Source of the DNA: Zestomonas carbonaria
Lineage (GTDB): Bacteria; Pseudomonadota; Gammaproteobacteria; Pseudomonadales; Pseudomonadaceae
NCBI RefSeq assembly: GCF_904061905.1
Contig: NZ_CAJFCI010000081.1
Location: forward strand, 1-42,371
Direction: 5' to 3'
DNA: 42,371 nucleotides
Positions 16,879-24,680 of the stretch are shown one piece after another (within the stretch, counting starts at the first letter, position 1; every line of letters starts with the position of its first letter). The translations under genes were made by a program, and so were the position numbers. Below the pieces are notes generated by a model that made no database searches, was not told the origin of the DNA, and saw only the letters and a program-made list of their open reading frames with translations.

Positions 16879-17487
16879 TCACCTGACCACCCGAGCCTGC
16901 CCGGCGGCCCAGTCGATCATCTCCCTGGCCAACCGCTCGCTGGCCAGGCCGAAGGCTTCCACCACCGCGCCGACCTGCGCGTCCCTGGGCGCCTGGCGTA
17001 CCTCGAAGCGGCGACTGGCGAGGATGCGTTGCGAGCCGGCGCTGGCCAGGTGTGCGTCGTAGCGGATCACCACTTCGGGGCGGCCGTCGCGGTATTCGGT
17101 CTGGAACGCCGACAGGGTGCCCAGGAGGTCGAGATCCACCAGCAGGTGCTGTTCGTCGCTGCTCACGGCAGCGAACCGGCCGTCGGTCTGGAAGAGCGTC
17201 ACCAGCCGGTCGCGCAGCAGGGCCGGCGCGGTATCGCCCCAGCGCGCGCCCTTGTAGCTGCTGATCTGGCTGCCCTCGGGGGTCACCGCGATGCGGGCGC
17301 TGTCGAGGATCATGCTGGCCTGCGGGCGGACGATGCGCAGCGAGCGCTCCACCCGCGCGCCAGCGGCCGGCTGGAGGCTGGCCGGCGGCAGCAGGTAGAT
17401 CTGCACCGGCTCGGCCTCGGGCAGGATCGAGCAGGCGGTCAGCACGAAGGCGAGGCCCGCCAGCGACAGGTAGCGGACGATGGTCAT
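16879..17487 (-). CDS. ABC-type transport auxiliary lipoprotein (PqiC-like)
   Basis: This 202-residue lipoprotein has a signal peptide ending in the lipobox LTAC (cysteine near residue 19), followed by the PqiC/DUF330-type domain that begins PVQIYLLPP. Proteins of this kind are outer-membrane-anchored partners of MCE transporters. Its ATG overlaps the stop of the upstream MCE gene (ATGA), so the two are translationally coupled. It is the last gene of the four-gene transporter operon. Confidence 0.85.
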   Translation of the reverse strand: MTIVRYLSLAGLAFVLTACSILPEAEPVQIYLLPPASLQPAAGARVERSLRIVRPQASMILDSARIAVTPEGSQISSYKGARWGDTAPALLRDRLVTLFQTDGRFAAVSSDEQHLLVDLDLLGTLSAFQTEYRDGRPEVVIRYDAHLASAGSQRILASRRFEVRQAPRDAQVGAVVEAFGLASERLAREMIDWAAGQARVVR

Positions 17488-18422
17488 GGTTCGAACTCCT
17501 CGATCTGTTGGCGTCCCTGCAACAGGCTGCCGGGGTTTTCCGAAAGGCGGCGGGTGAGTTGGCGCAGCGAGGCGAGGGTGCCGCGCAGTTCGACGATGGC
17601 CGGGCCCAGTTCGCCGAGGCTCTGCAGGCCGCCGCTTAGCGCGTCCTTGTTGTTGCCGATGATCTGCTCGATGTTCCGGCTGCTGCGGTCCAGCGCGGCC
17701 ATGGTCTGGGCGGCGTTGTCGAGGATGTCGCGACCTTGCTTGTCGACCAGGCTGTTGGCGTTGCGCGCCAGCTCGCCGGTCTGTTGCAGGGTGACGCTGG
17801 CGTGCCTGCTGACCTCGGCGAGCTGTTCGAGGGTCCGCTTGATATCGTCGCGTTGCTCGGCGAGCACGCTGGTGGTCTTGTCGAGGTTTTCCAGGGTGTT
17901 GCCGATACGCTCGATGTTGCGCCTGGAGAACATCCGGTTGGCGTTGAGGATCAGCCGGTTGACGTTGCTGACCAGATCTTCGCCGTCGGCCAGCAGGCGC
18001 GACAGCGGCGAGCGGTCGGCGACTATCACCGCCGGCCTGTCGTTGCGGGTGGCCAGCGGCGGGCTCATCGGCGAGCCGCTGTAGAGCTGGATCACCGAGC
18101 CGCCGGTGATGCTGGTCAGGGCCAGGCGGGCGCGGGTGTCTTCCTTGATCGGCGTGTCGCCGCCGACGCGGATGCGCGCGAGCACCTTGCGCGGGTCCTT
18201 GGGATCGAGCTTGAGCTGTACCACGTCGCCGACCTTGATGCCGCTGTACTGCACGCCGCTGCCGACCGACAGGCCGGTCACCGCCTCCTCGAACACCACG
18301 TCGTAGAGGGCGAATTCCTTGTCCACGCTGGACTTGCCCAGCCACAGGGCGAACAGCAGGGCGGCGCCCACCGTGACCACGGTGAACAGGCCGATCAGGA
18401 CGTGATGCGCACGGGTCTCCAT
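17484..18422 (-). CDS. MCE/MlaD-domain lipid transport protein
   Basis: This 312-residue protein has one N-terminal membrane helix (VLIGLFTVVTVGAALLFALWL), a single MCE domain (about residues 40-120; GLSVGSGVQYSGIKVGDV) and a long helical C-terminal part of about 160 residues rich in N, Q and L. MCE proteins form hexameric rings that carry lipids across the periplasm. The C-terminal helices could form a tunnel as in longer MCE proteins. It overlaps the ATPase stop by one base and the lipoprotein start by four. Confidence 0.9.
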   Translation of the reverse strand: METRAHHVLIGLFTVVTVGAALLFALWLGKSSVDKEFALYDVVFEEAVTGLSVGSGVQYSGIKVGDVVQLKLDPKDPRKVLARIRVGGDTPIKEDTRARLALTSITGGSVIQLYSGSPMSPPLATRNDRPAVIVADRSPLSRLLADGEDLVSNVNRLILNANRMFSRRNIERIGNTLENLDKTTSVLAEQRDDIKRTLEQLAEVSRHASVTLQQTGELARNANSLVDKQGRDILDNAAQTMAALDRSSRNIEQIIGNNKDALSGGLQSLGELGPAIVELRGTLASLRQLTRRLSENPGSLLQGRQQIEEFEP

Positions 18423-19204
18423 CAGTGTTTCTCCTGGCTGGCGGCGTACTCCGCCGCGCGGCCACGCGGGCCGTGGAAATATTCGCGAATCCAGTCGTCG
18501 TCGGTGGCCTCGACCACCGAGAGCTTGTCGGCGACCAGCACGCGTTTCTGCGAGAGGACCGCGACCCGGTCGCAGATGCTGTACAGCGTGTCGAGGTCGT
18601 GGGTGACCAGGAACACGCTGAGGCCCAGCGCGTCGCGCAGGGTGAGGATCAACTGGTCGAAGGCCGCCGCGCCGATCGGGTCGAGGCCGGCGGTGGGTTC
18701 GTCGAGGAAGAGGATTTCCGGGTCCATGGCCAGTGCGCGGGCCAGCGCGGCGCGCTTGACCATGCCGCCGGACAGCGAGTCCGGGTACTTGTCGCCGGCG
18801 TTGGCCGGCAGCCCGGCCAGGGCGACCTTGACCCGCGCCAGGCGCTCGGCCGAGGGGCGGTCCAGGCCGGCGTGCTCGATCAGCGGCAGGGCGATGTTCT
18901 CGATCACCGTCAGCGAGGAGAACAGGGCGCCGCGCTGGAACAGCACGCCGAAGCGCCGCTCCACCTGCGAACGGCGTTCGGGCGGCAGTTCCAGCAGGTT
19001 TTCGCCGAACACCTTGACGCTGCCGGCCGCCGGCCGCAGCAGGCCGACGATGCTGCGCAGCAGCACCGACTTGCCGGTACCCGAGCCGCCGACCACGCCG
19101 AGGATCTCGCGGCGGCGGATGTCCAGGTCGAGATTGTCGTGCACCACCTGCGGGCCGAAGCGGTTGACCAGCCCGCGCACTTCCACCAATACGTCGTCCG
19201 TCAC
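18422..19204 (-). CDS. ATP-binding subunit of an MCE/Mla-type ABC transporter
   Basis: This 260-residue MlaF/Mkl-type ATPase has Walker A GGSGTGKS, signature LSGGMVKRAALARALA, Walker B EILFLDEPTAGLD, and the switch histidine in THDL. The start is GTG at 19204, chosen because it overlaps the upstream permease stop (GTGA) and gives VTDDVLVEVRGL, the normal beginning of the fold. An alternative frame extension into the permease gene is not plausible. It would drive the permease encoded upstream. Confidence 0.9.
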   Translation of the reverse strand: MTDDVLVEVRGLVNRFGPQVVHDNLDLDIRRREILGVVGGSGTGKSVLLRSIVGLLRPAAGSVKVFGENLLELPPERRSQVERRFGVLFQRGALFSSLTVIENIALPLIEHAGLDRPSAERLARVKVALAGLPANAGDKYPDSLSGGMVKRAALARALAMDPEILFLDEPTAGLDPIGAAAFDQLILTLRDALGLSVFLVTHDLDTLYSICDRVAVLSQKRVLVADKLSVVEATDDDWIREYFHGPRGRAAEYAASQEKH

Positions 19205-20340
19205 CAGCCCATCTCCATGAAGAACAATGCCGCCATGGCGTCCAGCAGGATCACCACGAAGATCGATTGCACCACGCTGGACGTGGTGTGGTCGCCCACC
19301 GACTTGGCGCTGCCGCTGGCCTTGAAGCCTTCGAGGCAGCCGATGACGGCGATCAGGAAGGCGAAGAACGGCGCCTTGGCCAGGCCGATGTAGAGGTGCC
19401 GCACGGGAATGTCCGATTGCAGGATCGACAGGAACATCGCCGGCGACACGTCCAGCATCAGGGTACTGACCATGCCGCCGCCGACGATGCCGCAGAGCAT
19501 GGCGATGAAGGTGAGGATCGGCAGGCTGATCAGCATCGCCAGCATGCGCGGCAGCACCAGCAGCTCCATCGGGTCGAGGCCGAGGGTGCGGATGGCGTCG
19601 ATCTCCTCGTTGGCTTTCATCGAGCCGATCTGCGCGGTGAAGGCGCTGGCCGTGCGCCCGGCCATGAGGATGGCGGTGAGCAGCACGCCGAATTCGCGGA
19701 GGAAGGAGAAGGCCACCAGGTGCACGGTGTAGATGGTGGCGCCGAACTCGGCGAGCACCGTGGCGCCGAGGAAGGCCACCACCGCGCCGACCATGAAGGT
19801 CAGCAGGGCGATGATCGGGATGGCGTTGAAGCCGGTCTGCTCGATATGCGCCACCAGCGAGGTGATCCGCCAGCGGCGTGGCCACAACAGGCTGCGCAGC
19901 AGGCATTCGAGGGTCAGGCCGATGAAGCCGAGCAGGGCCATCACTTGCTTCGCGAAATCGGACACCGCGCAGCCGATGTGTGCGAGCACTTCGACCAGCG
20001 CCGGCCCACTGGGCTCGCCGGGCGTGCTCGGGCAGGTGTTCAGCGCCTGGCCCACGGTGCGCAGCAGCGCCAGGCGCTCGACCGGCAGGCCGGGTGTGTT
20101 GCTCGCTACTTCGAGCAGGCGCTCTTCGCCGAGCCAGCGGCCGAGCAGCGCCGCGCCGGCGGTGTCCAGTTGCCCCAGTTCGGCGAGATCCACTTGCGCG
20201 CCGCCGCTGGACGCGCTCTCCGGCGTGCGCTGGATCTGCGACTTGAGCTGCGCATAGTGCGCCAGTGTCCAGTCGCCGCGCACACGCAGGCGTGGTGGAG
20301 TCTGGGTGGTTTCCAGTTCGAGGGTGCCCGGTTGTGGCAT
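19201..20340 (-). CDS. MlaE-family permease with N-terminal STAS domain
   Basis: This 379-residue permease has an added N-terminal STAS domain (about residues 1-105; VDLAELGQLDTAGAALLGRWL) fused to a MlaE/YrbE-type membrane domain with about five helices. Conserved segments are GAVVAFLGATVLAEFGATIY, LREFGVLLTAILMAGRTAS and IDAIRTLGLDPMELLVLPR. In E. coli Mla the STAS protein is separate (MlaB), so this is a fused form. It is the first gene of the operon with ATPase, MCE protein and lipoprotein; together they form a lipid transporter. The direction of transport and the lipid are not known. Confidence 0.9.
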   Translation of the reverse strand: MPQPGTLELETTQTPPRLRVRGDWTLAHYAQLKSQIQRTPESASSGGAQVDLAELGQLDTAGAALLGRWLGEERLLEVASNTPGLPVERLALLRTVGQALNTCPSTPGEPSGPALVEVLAHIGCAVSDFAKQVMALLGFIGLTLECLLRSLLWPRRWRITSLVAHIEQTGFNAIPIIALLTFMVGAVVAFLGATVLAEFGATIYTVHLVAFSFLREFGVLLTAILMAGRTASAFTAQIGSMKANEEIDAIRTLGLDPMELLVLPRMLAMLISLPILTFIAMLCGIVGGGMVSTLMLDVSPAMFLSILQSDIPVRHLYIGLAKAPFFAFLIAVIGCLEGFKASGSAKSVGDHTTSSVVQSIFVVILLDAMAALFFMEMGW

Positions 20341-20422
20341 GGTCGTCCTGACTTCCTTCGGATCTTGAAGGCTATGTATAGCCGGTCAGGGCCCCCGGAG
20401 TCATGTCTCAAGGCAATGTTTA

Positions 20423-20487
20423 GTAGGGTGGGCTTCAGCCCACCGAAAAAGACCGCGTGGCCGGTGGTGGGTTGAAGCCCACCCTAC
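20423..20487. repeat. Inverted pair of GTAGGGTGGGCTTCAGCCCACC palindromes
   Basis: Two palindromes (20423-20444 and 20466-20487) face each other in the gap between the permease gene and the kinase gene. Each is itself a hairpin. The same family occurs at 29982-30003 and 32573-32652. Confidence 0.85.
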
Positions 20488-20497
20488 GGGGACGGGA

Positions 20498-22165
20498 TCA
20501 GGCGAGCAGCCAGATCAGCAGGGCCGCGTTGATCAGCAGCGAGACCAGCGCCACGCCGCGCCAGACCTTCAGCGGCTCGCGCTCCAGCAAGGGCCGGGGG
20601 CGTGTGTCGAGTGCCCGGCGTTCGCCCTGTTCGAGGATTAGCAGCCATTCCTCGGCGGTTTCGAAGCGCTGGGCCGGGTCGGCGGCCACGGCGCGGCTCA
20701 GGCATTCGTCGAGCCAGGCCGGCAGGTCGGGGCGGTAGCGGCTGGCTGGGGTCGGCTGGCCGAAGCGCGGGTGTTGGAAGGCTTCGATCTCGCCGTGGGG
20801 ATAGTGGCCGGTGAGCAGGTGATAGAGCGTCACGCCAGCCGCGTAGAGGTCCTGCTGGGGAGTCGGCGGCGCGCCGCCGAAGGCTTCCGGGGCGATGTAG
20901 CTGGGCGTGCCCGGCAGGCTGTGGTCCTCGTCGCGGGACAGGCCGGGGCAGTAGGCGAGGCCGAAGTCCAGCACGCGCAGCTCGCCGTCGTCGCCCCACA
21001 GCAGGTTCTCCGGCTTGATGTCGCGGTGCAGGATATTGCGCCGGTGCAGCATGCCCAGTGCCTTGAGCAGGCGCGGGGCGATCTCCAGCCACTCCGGCAG
21101 GCCCAGCGGGCCGTTCAGGCGCAGGTGCTCGGCGAGGGTCTGGCCGGGGTATTCGCGCTGGACGTAGTAGAGGTGCTGGCGCTGCGGCAGCGGGTGGAGC
21201 TCCGGGAAGTGACGCCCGGCCACCCGGCGCAGGAACCATTCCTCGAGCAGCAGTGCCGGCCCTGCTTGCGGATCGTCCGCGCGGCTGGCCGGCAGGGCCT
21301 TCAGCAGCCAGCGCCGCGCCTGGCCGTCGCGCACCCGGTAGACCAGCGACTGGCGGGTTTCGCCGAGCAGGCGCTCGACTTGCCAGCCCTCGAAGTCCTG
21401 GCCTTCGCGCAGCTTTGGCGGCAGCGGCCAGTGGTCGAGCTGGGCCAGGGTGTCGCTCAGGGCGCTTTCCGGCAGCTCGCCGACCTCCACCAGCAGGGCG
21501 CTGGCGTTGTCCTGGCTGCCGGCCAGGTGGGCGGCGCTGACCAGCGCCTGGCAGATCGCCTCGGGCTCGTCGGCGTCCTGGAGAATCCGGCGGATACCGT
21601 GGTCGCCGAGGGTCGCCCAGACACCGTCGCTGACCAGCAGGAAGCGCTCGCCGGTGCGCAGTTCGCCGTCGAGGTAATCCACCACCAGGTGCTGGTCGAG
21701 GCCCAGTGCGCGCTTGAGCACGTGCTGCATGCCGGGTTGGTCCCAGACGTGGTCCTCGCTGAGGCGTTGCAGTTCGCCGGCGTGCCAGCGATAGGCGCGA
21801 CAGTCGCCGACGTGCGCCAGGGTGAAGCGCCGCCCGCGCAGGACCAGCGCGGTGAGCGTGGTGAGCAGCGGCTGGCCGCCGCCGTTGGCGCGCAGCCAGC
21901 GGTTGTGGGCGATCAGCAGGCGTTCGAGGGACTGCGCCACCGCCCAGGTTTCCGGGGTGGCGTAGTAGTCGAGCGCCAGGGCCTGCAAGGTCGCCCGCGC
22001 GGCCAGCCCGCCATCGGCGCACTGGCTGACGCCGTCGGCGAGGGCGAACAGATAGCCCTTGCTGGCCGCCAGCGCTGGCGCCGGAGTGACCACGCGCAGG
22101 GCGTCCTGGTTTTCCTCGCGTGGTCCGGTGGCGCTGGCGTCGCCGAAGTGCAGTTGCAGGGACAT
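20498..22165 (-). CDS. Fused PP2C-type phosphatase and Ser/Thr protein kinase
   Basis: This 555-residue protein holds both a PP2C phosphatase domain and an opposing kinase domain. The N-terminal PP2C domain (about 1-240) has the metal-binding motifs ENQDA, ADGVS, GDCRAY, VSDGVW and SQDNAS. The kinase domain (about 262-525) has the catalytic loop HRDIKPENLL, DFG (VLDFGLAY) and the GTPSYIAPE segment; its glycine-rich loop is weak (LLGETRQSLVYRV). A single C-terminal membrane helix (GVALVSLLINAALLIWLLA) anchors it to the inner membrane. It lies 103 bp after nasA in the same transcript and so under the nitrate-dependent leader. PA1782 is the probable counterpart. Its substrate is unknown; control of nitrate uptake is a reasonable inference. 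Confidence 0.9.
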   Translation of the reverse strand: MSLQLHFGDASATGPREENQDALRVVTPAPALAASKGYLFALADGVSQCADGGLAARATLQALALDYYATPETWAVAQSLERLLIAHNRWLRANGGGQPLLTTLTALVLRGRRFTLAHVGDCRAYRWHAGELQRLSEDHVWDQPGMQHVLKRALGLDQHLVVDYLDGELRTGERFLLVSDGVWATLGDHGIRRILQDADEPEAICQALVSAAHLAGSQDNASALLVEVGELPESALSDTLAQLDHWPLPPKLREGQDFEGWQVERLLGETRQSLVYRVRDGQARRWLLKALPASRADDPQAGPALLLEEWFLRRVAGRHFPELHPLPQRQHLYYVQREYPGQTLAEHLRLNGPLGLPEWLEIAPRLLKALGMLHRRNILHRDIKPENLLWGDDGELRVLDFGLAYCPGLSRDEDHSLPGTPSYIAPEAFGGAPPTPQQDLYAAGVTLYHLLTGHYPHGEIEAFQHPRFGQPTPASRYRPDLPAWLDECLSRAVAADPAQRFETAEEWLLILEQGERRALDTRPRPLLEREPLKVWRGVALVSLLINAALLIWLLA

Positions 22166-22231
22166 GGGGTGGTCCGTTCAACAAAGGCCGATAAGAGCGC
22201 TGGAGGCTGGAAGGCTGGGCGAAAAAGCGTC

Positions 22232-22261
22232 GGGTGCGCCGTGCGCACGGCGCACCCTACA
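22232..22261. repeat. Perfect 26-base palindrome (GGGTGCGCC...GGCGCACCC)
   Basis: The block from 22232 to 22257 is identical to its own reverse complement and is followed by CTAC. It lies between nasA and the kinase gene. A shortened copy occurs at about 25487-25508. Confidence 0.85.
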
Positions 22262-22268
22262 ACTTCTC

Positions 22269-23480
22269 TCAAACCCGCGCGACCGTGACCGCCGCGCTGC
22301 CCCAGGTGGTGCGCCAGCGCCGCTTCACGCCGTACAGGCCGAACCAGGCCAGCACGCCGAGGCTGGCGAACAGCCACAGGCCGAGCTGGTAGTCGCCGGT
22401 GTGCTGCTTGATGGCGCCGAGTCCGGCGGTCAGGCAGAAGCCGCCGATGCCGCCAGCCATGCCGATCAGCCCGGTCATCACGCCGATCTCCCGGCGGAAG
22501 CGCTGGGGCACCAGTTGGAACACCGCGCCATTGCCAGCGCCCAGGCTGAGCATGGCGACCACGAACAGCGCCAGCGCGGCGGTCGAGCTAGGCAGGTTGA
22601 AGCCCACCGCGGCGATGCAGATGGCCGCTACCGTGTACATCACCAGCAGCGAACGGATGCCGCCGATGCGGTCGGCCAGCGCGCCGCCCAGCGGGCGCAT
22701 CAGGCTGCCGGCGAACACGCAGGCGGCGGTGTAGTAGCCGGCCTTCACCGGGTCGAAGGCGTACTGGTCGTGGAAGTAGCCGGGCAGGGTGCTGGCCAGG
22801 CCGAGGAAGCCGCCGAAGGTCACGCTGTAGAAGAACATGAACCACCAGCTATCGCGGTCGCCGAGGGCCTTGAGGTAATCGGCCAGCGGCTTGGGTGCGG
22901 GGCGCTCGGGAGCGTTGCGCGCGACGCTGGCGAAGATGACCAGGGTCAGCACCAGTGGGATCAGCGCCAGGCCGAACACGTTGTTCCAGCCGAACAGCGC
23001 GGCCAGGCCGGGCGCGAACAGGGCGGCCAGCACGGTGCCGGAGTTGCCGGCGCCGGCGATGCCCATGGCCTTGCCCTGGTGCTGCGGCGGATACCACTGG
23101 GAAGCCAGCGGCAGGGCGACGGCGAAGGAGGCGCCGGCGACGCCGAGGAACAGGCCGAGCAGCAGCGCCTGCTCGTAGCTGCGGATGCCCATCAGCCAGG
23201 CGCCCAGCAGCGCCACAATGACGATCACCTGGCCGATCAGGCCGGCGGTCTTCGGCGAGGTACGGTCGGCCAGCAGGCCCATCAGGAAACGCAGCACGGC
23301 GCCGGCAAGGATCGGCGTGGCGACCATCATCGCCCGTTGCTGGGTGCTCAGGCCGAGGTCGGCGGCGATCTGCACGCCCAGCGGGCCGAGCACGTACCAG
23401 ATCATGAAGCTCAGGTCGAAATAGAGAAAGGCGGCGAACAGAGTGGGTTTGTGCCCGGCCTTCCAGAAACTTGCATTCAT
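22269..23480 (-). CDS. nasA: Nitrate/nitrite transporter, MFS (NarK/NasA type)
   Basis: This 403-residue major facilitator has about twelve membrane helices. The nitrate-porter signature is present as GAGNSGTVLAALFAPGLA (about residues 140-158), with a second at SLGAGNGAVFQLVPQRF (about 300-320). Two conserved nitrate-binding arginines lie in helices 2 and 8, as in NarK-type proteins (GAVLRFLMGL and GSLMRPLGGALADRIG). I chose the ATG at 23480 (MNASFWKAGHKPTLFAAFLYF) because GAGG precedes it and the longer frame to 23600 is unlike a transporter N terminus. It is the first gene of an operon with the PP2C-kinase and lies behind an ANTAR-type leader. Confidence 0.93.
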   Translation of the reverse strand: MNASFWKAGHKPTLFAAFLYFDLSFMIWYVLGPLGVQIAADLGLSTQQRAMMVATPILAGAVLRFLMGLLADRTSPKTAGLIGQVIVIVALLGAWLMGIRSYEQALLLGLFLGVAGASFAVALPLASQWYPPQHQGKAMGIAGAGNSGTVLAALFAPGLAALFGWNNVFGLALIPLVLTLVIFASVARNAPERPAPKPLADYLKALGDRDSWWFMFFYSVTFGGFLGLASTLPGYFHDQYAFDPVKAGYYTAACVFAGSLMRPLGGALADRIGGIRSLLVMYTVAAICIAAVGFNLPSSTAALALFVVAMLSLGAGNGAVFQLVPQRFRREIGVMTGLIGMAGGIGGFCLTAGLGAIKQHTGDYQLGLWLFASLGVLAWFGLYGVKRRWRTTWGSAAVTVARV

Positions 23481-23670
23481 CTGACACCTCGTCCGTTTGT
23501 AGGGCCCGGCACTTGCGCGGCGCCATGATCGTGGGCATGGCTCCGCGCAAGCGCCGGGAGGGCGTCGTGCTCGTGGCACGGCGCCTGTGGCCGGAGCCAC
23601 AGCGGGTTGAAAGAGCTACAAGCGGAGCGCCGGATCGCGGCCGCTCCACCGACCCCGATCGCTGGGGCCG

Positions 23671-23765
23671 AAACGAAAAGACGTCGCTACACCTGATCGC
23701 CGGAGGGGCGAGGGTGGGGCGACGTCTTTGTCGTGCGTGGAGGCAACCGCCATTGGCTACCCGTG
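23671..23765 (-). ncRNA. nasA leader RNA with ANTAR-type hairpins and terminator
   Basis: Two hairpins with six-base loops start about five bases into the predicted transcript: GTAGCC-AATGGC-GGTTGC (23743-23760) and CGAC-AAAGAC-GTCG (23720-23733). Both loops have A1 and G4. The second overlaps the left arm of a terminator, AAAGACGTCGC...GCGACGTCTTTT then CGTTT (23671-23729). About 190 bases of further untranslated RNA with GC-rich hairpins separate the terminator from the nasA start. Confidence 0.86.
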
Positions 23766-23772
23766 ACAGTGG

Positions 23773-23791
23773 ATTAGCAAGACCTGAGCCA
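23773..23791 (-). promoter_or_regulatory. Sigma-54 promoter of nasA
   Basis: The minus strand reads TGGCTCAGGTCTTGCTAAT, with GG and GC exactly ten bases apart. Transcription would begin near 23765. Confidence 0.88.
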
Positions 23792-23874
23792 GGTCCGCGA
23801 GGCCCGGTTTTCGGCGGTCGCAGGTGGGGTGGAGACGGGGCGTGATGCATAAGGGCGCATGAGGGGCTCCCGTG

Positions 23875-23891
23875 TGCATCGAATTGGGGCG
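23875..23891. promoter_or_regulatory. Candidate NtrC enhancer site
   Basis: TGCATCGAATTGGGGCG agrees at 12 of 17 positions with the enterobacterial NtrC site TGCACTAAATTGGTGCA. It lies about 85-100 bases upstream of the nasA sigma-54 promoter, which is a usual enhancer distance. The right half-site is imperfect. Confidence 0.35.
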
Positions 23892-23908
23892 TTGTTTTTC
23901 CCGTGTTC

Positions 23909-24160
23909 ATTGGGTCCCCGCGTTCGCGGGTATGACGGGGGAGGAGACACCGCGCGTTCCGCTGGCTCCGTCATTCCCCACGTACGCGGGAATCCTCTCT
24001 CGTAGGGTGGAAAACCGCGAAGCGTTTTCCACCATCACCGGTGGATGTAAAGAGCGACATCCGCCCCATGTGTGTCTATTGGGTCCCGCGTGCGCGGGGA
24101 AGACGGGGGGAGACACCGTGCGTTCCGCCGACTCCGTCATTCCCACGCACGCGGGAATCC
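23909..24160. repeat. Composite repeat block, inverse of 9469-9818
   Basis: Four CGCG palindromes (near 23909, 23973, 24078 and 24137) enclose one GTGGAAAACC...GTTTTCCACC hairpin (24004-24034) and one GGTGGATGT...GACATCC hairpin (24039-24064). The order and spacers match the array near oprF, read on the opposite strand. The rest of 23792-24169 contains no gene. Confidence 0.85.
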
Positions 24161-24169
24161 AGTCAACCG

Positions 24170-24613
24170 TCAATCGAGCCAGTTGACCTGGGGGAACTTC
24201 GCGCTGAACGATTCCGGCATCCGCACCACCTTCGACTGCCGGTAGTCGAAGAACACGAAACCGGACTTGGCCATGGCCACCAGGGTTCCGTCGGCCGGGC
24301 GGCTGATGCGGAAGATGATGTCGCCGCCGTACTTGTTGAAGTCCATTACCCCGACCTCGAACAGCAACTGGTCGCGGGCGTGGGCCTCGGCTCGGTAGGT
24401 GGTGGCCAGGTCGGTGACGATGATGCCGGTGCCGCTTTCCTCGGTCTCGCGGATGCCGAACTCGAACAGGAAGCGCGCGCGGGCCTCGGAAATCATCGAG
24501 ATCATCGAGTCGTTGCCCAGGTGGTTGGCCGCGTTGATGTCGGTGACCCGAACGGTCAGGTGGGTGCTGTAGCAGAACTGCTGTTCGGGGAATTCGAGCG
24601 TGAGGCGGGCCAT
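24170..24613 (-). CDS. Acyl-CoA thioesterase-like protein (hot-dog fold)
   Basis: This 147-residue protein has a 4-hydroxybenzoyl-CoA-thioesterase-type fold: VRVTDINAANHLGNDSMISMISEARARFL is the D-x-x-x-H-x-x-N region followed by the long helix. These enzymes hydrolyse acyl-CoA or acyl-ACP thioesters; the substrate here is not deducible. The stop codon lies against a repeat block. The 67-base gap to the alginate lyase gene upstream could allow co-transcription. Confidence 0.8.
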   Translation of the reverse strand: MARLTLEFPEQQFCYSTHLTVRVTDINAANHLGNDSMISMISEARARFLFEFGIRETEESGTGIIVTDLATTYRAEAHARDQLLFEVGVMDFNKYGGDIIFRISRPADGTLVAMAKSGFVFFDYRQSKVVRMPESFSAKFPQVNWLD

Positions 24614-24680
24614 GGTCGATCTCTGAGGCGTGGGAAAGGCGGCGATTCTACCCTCGCTGCCGCCTTTCCGCGTTCCCGGC

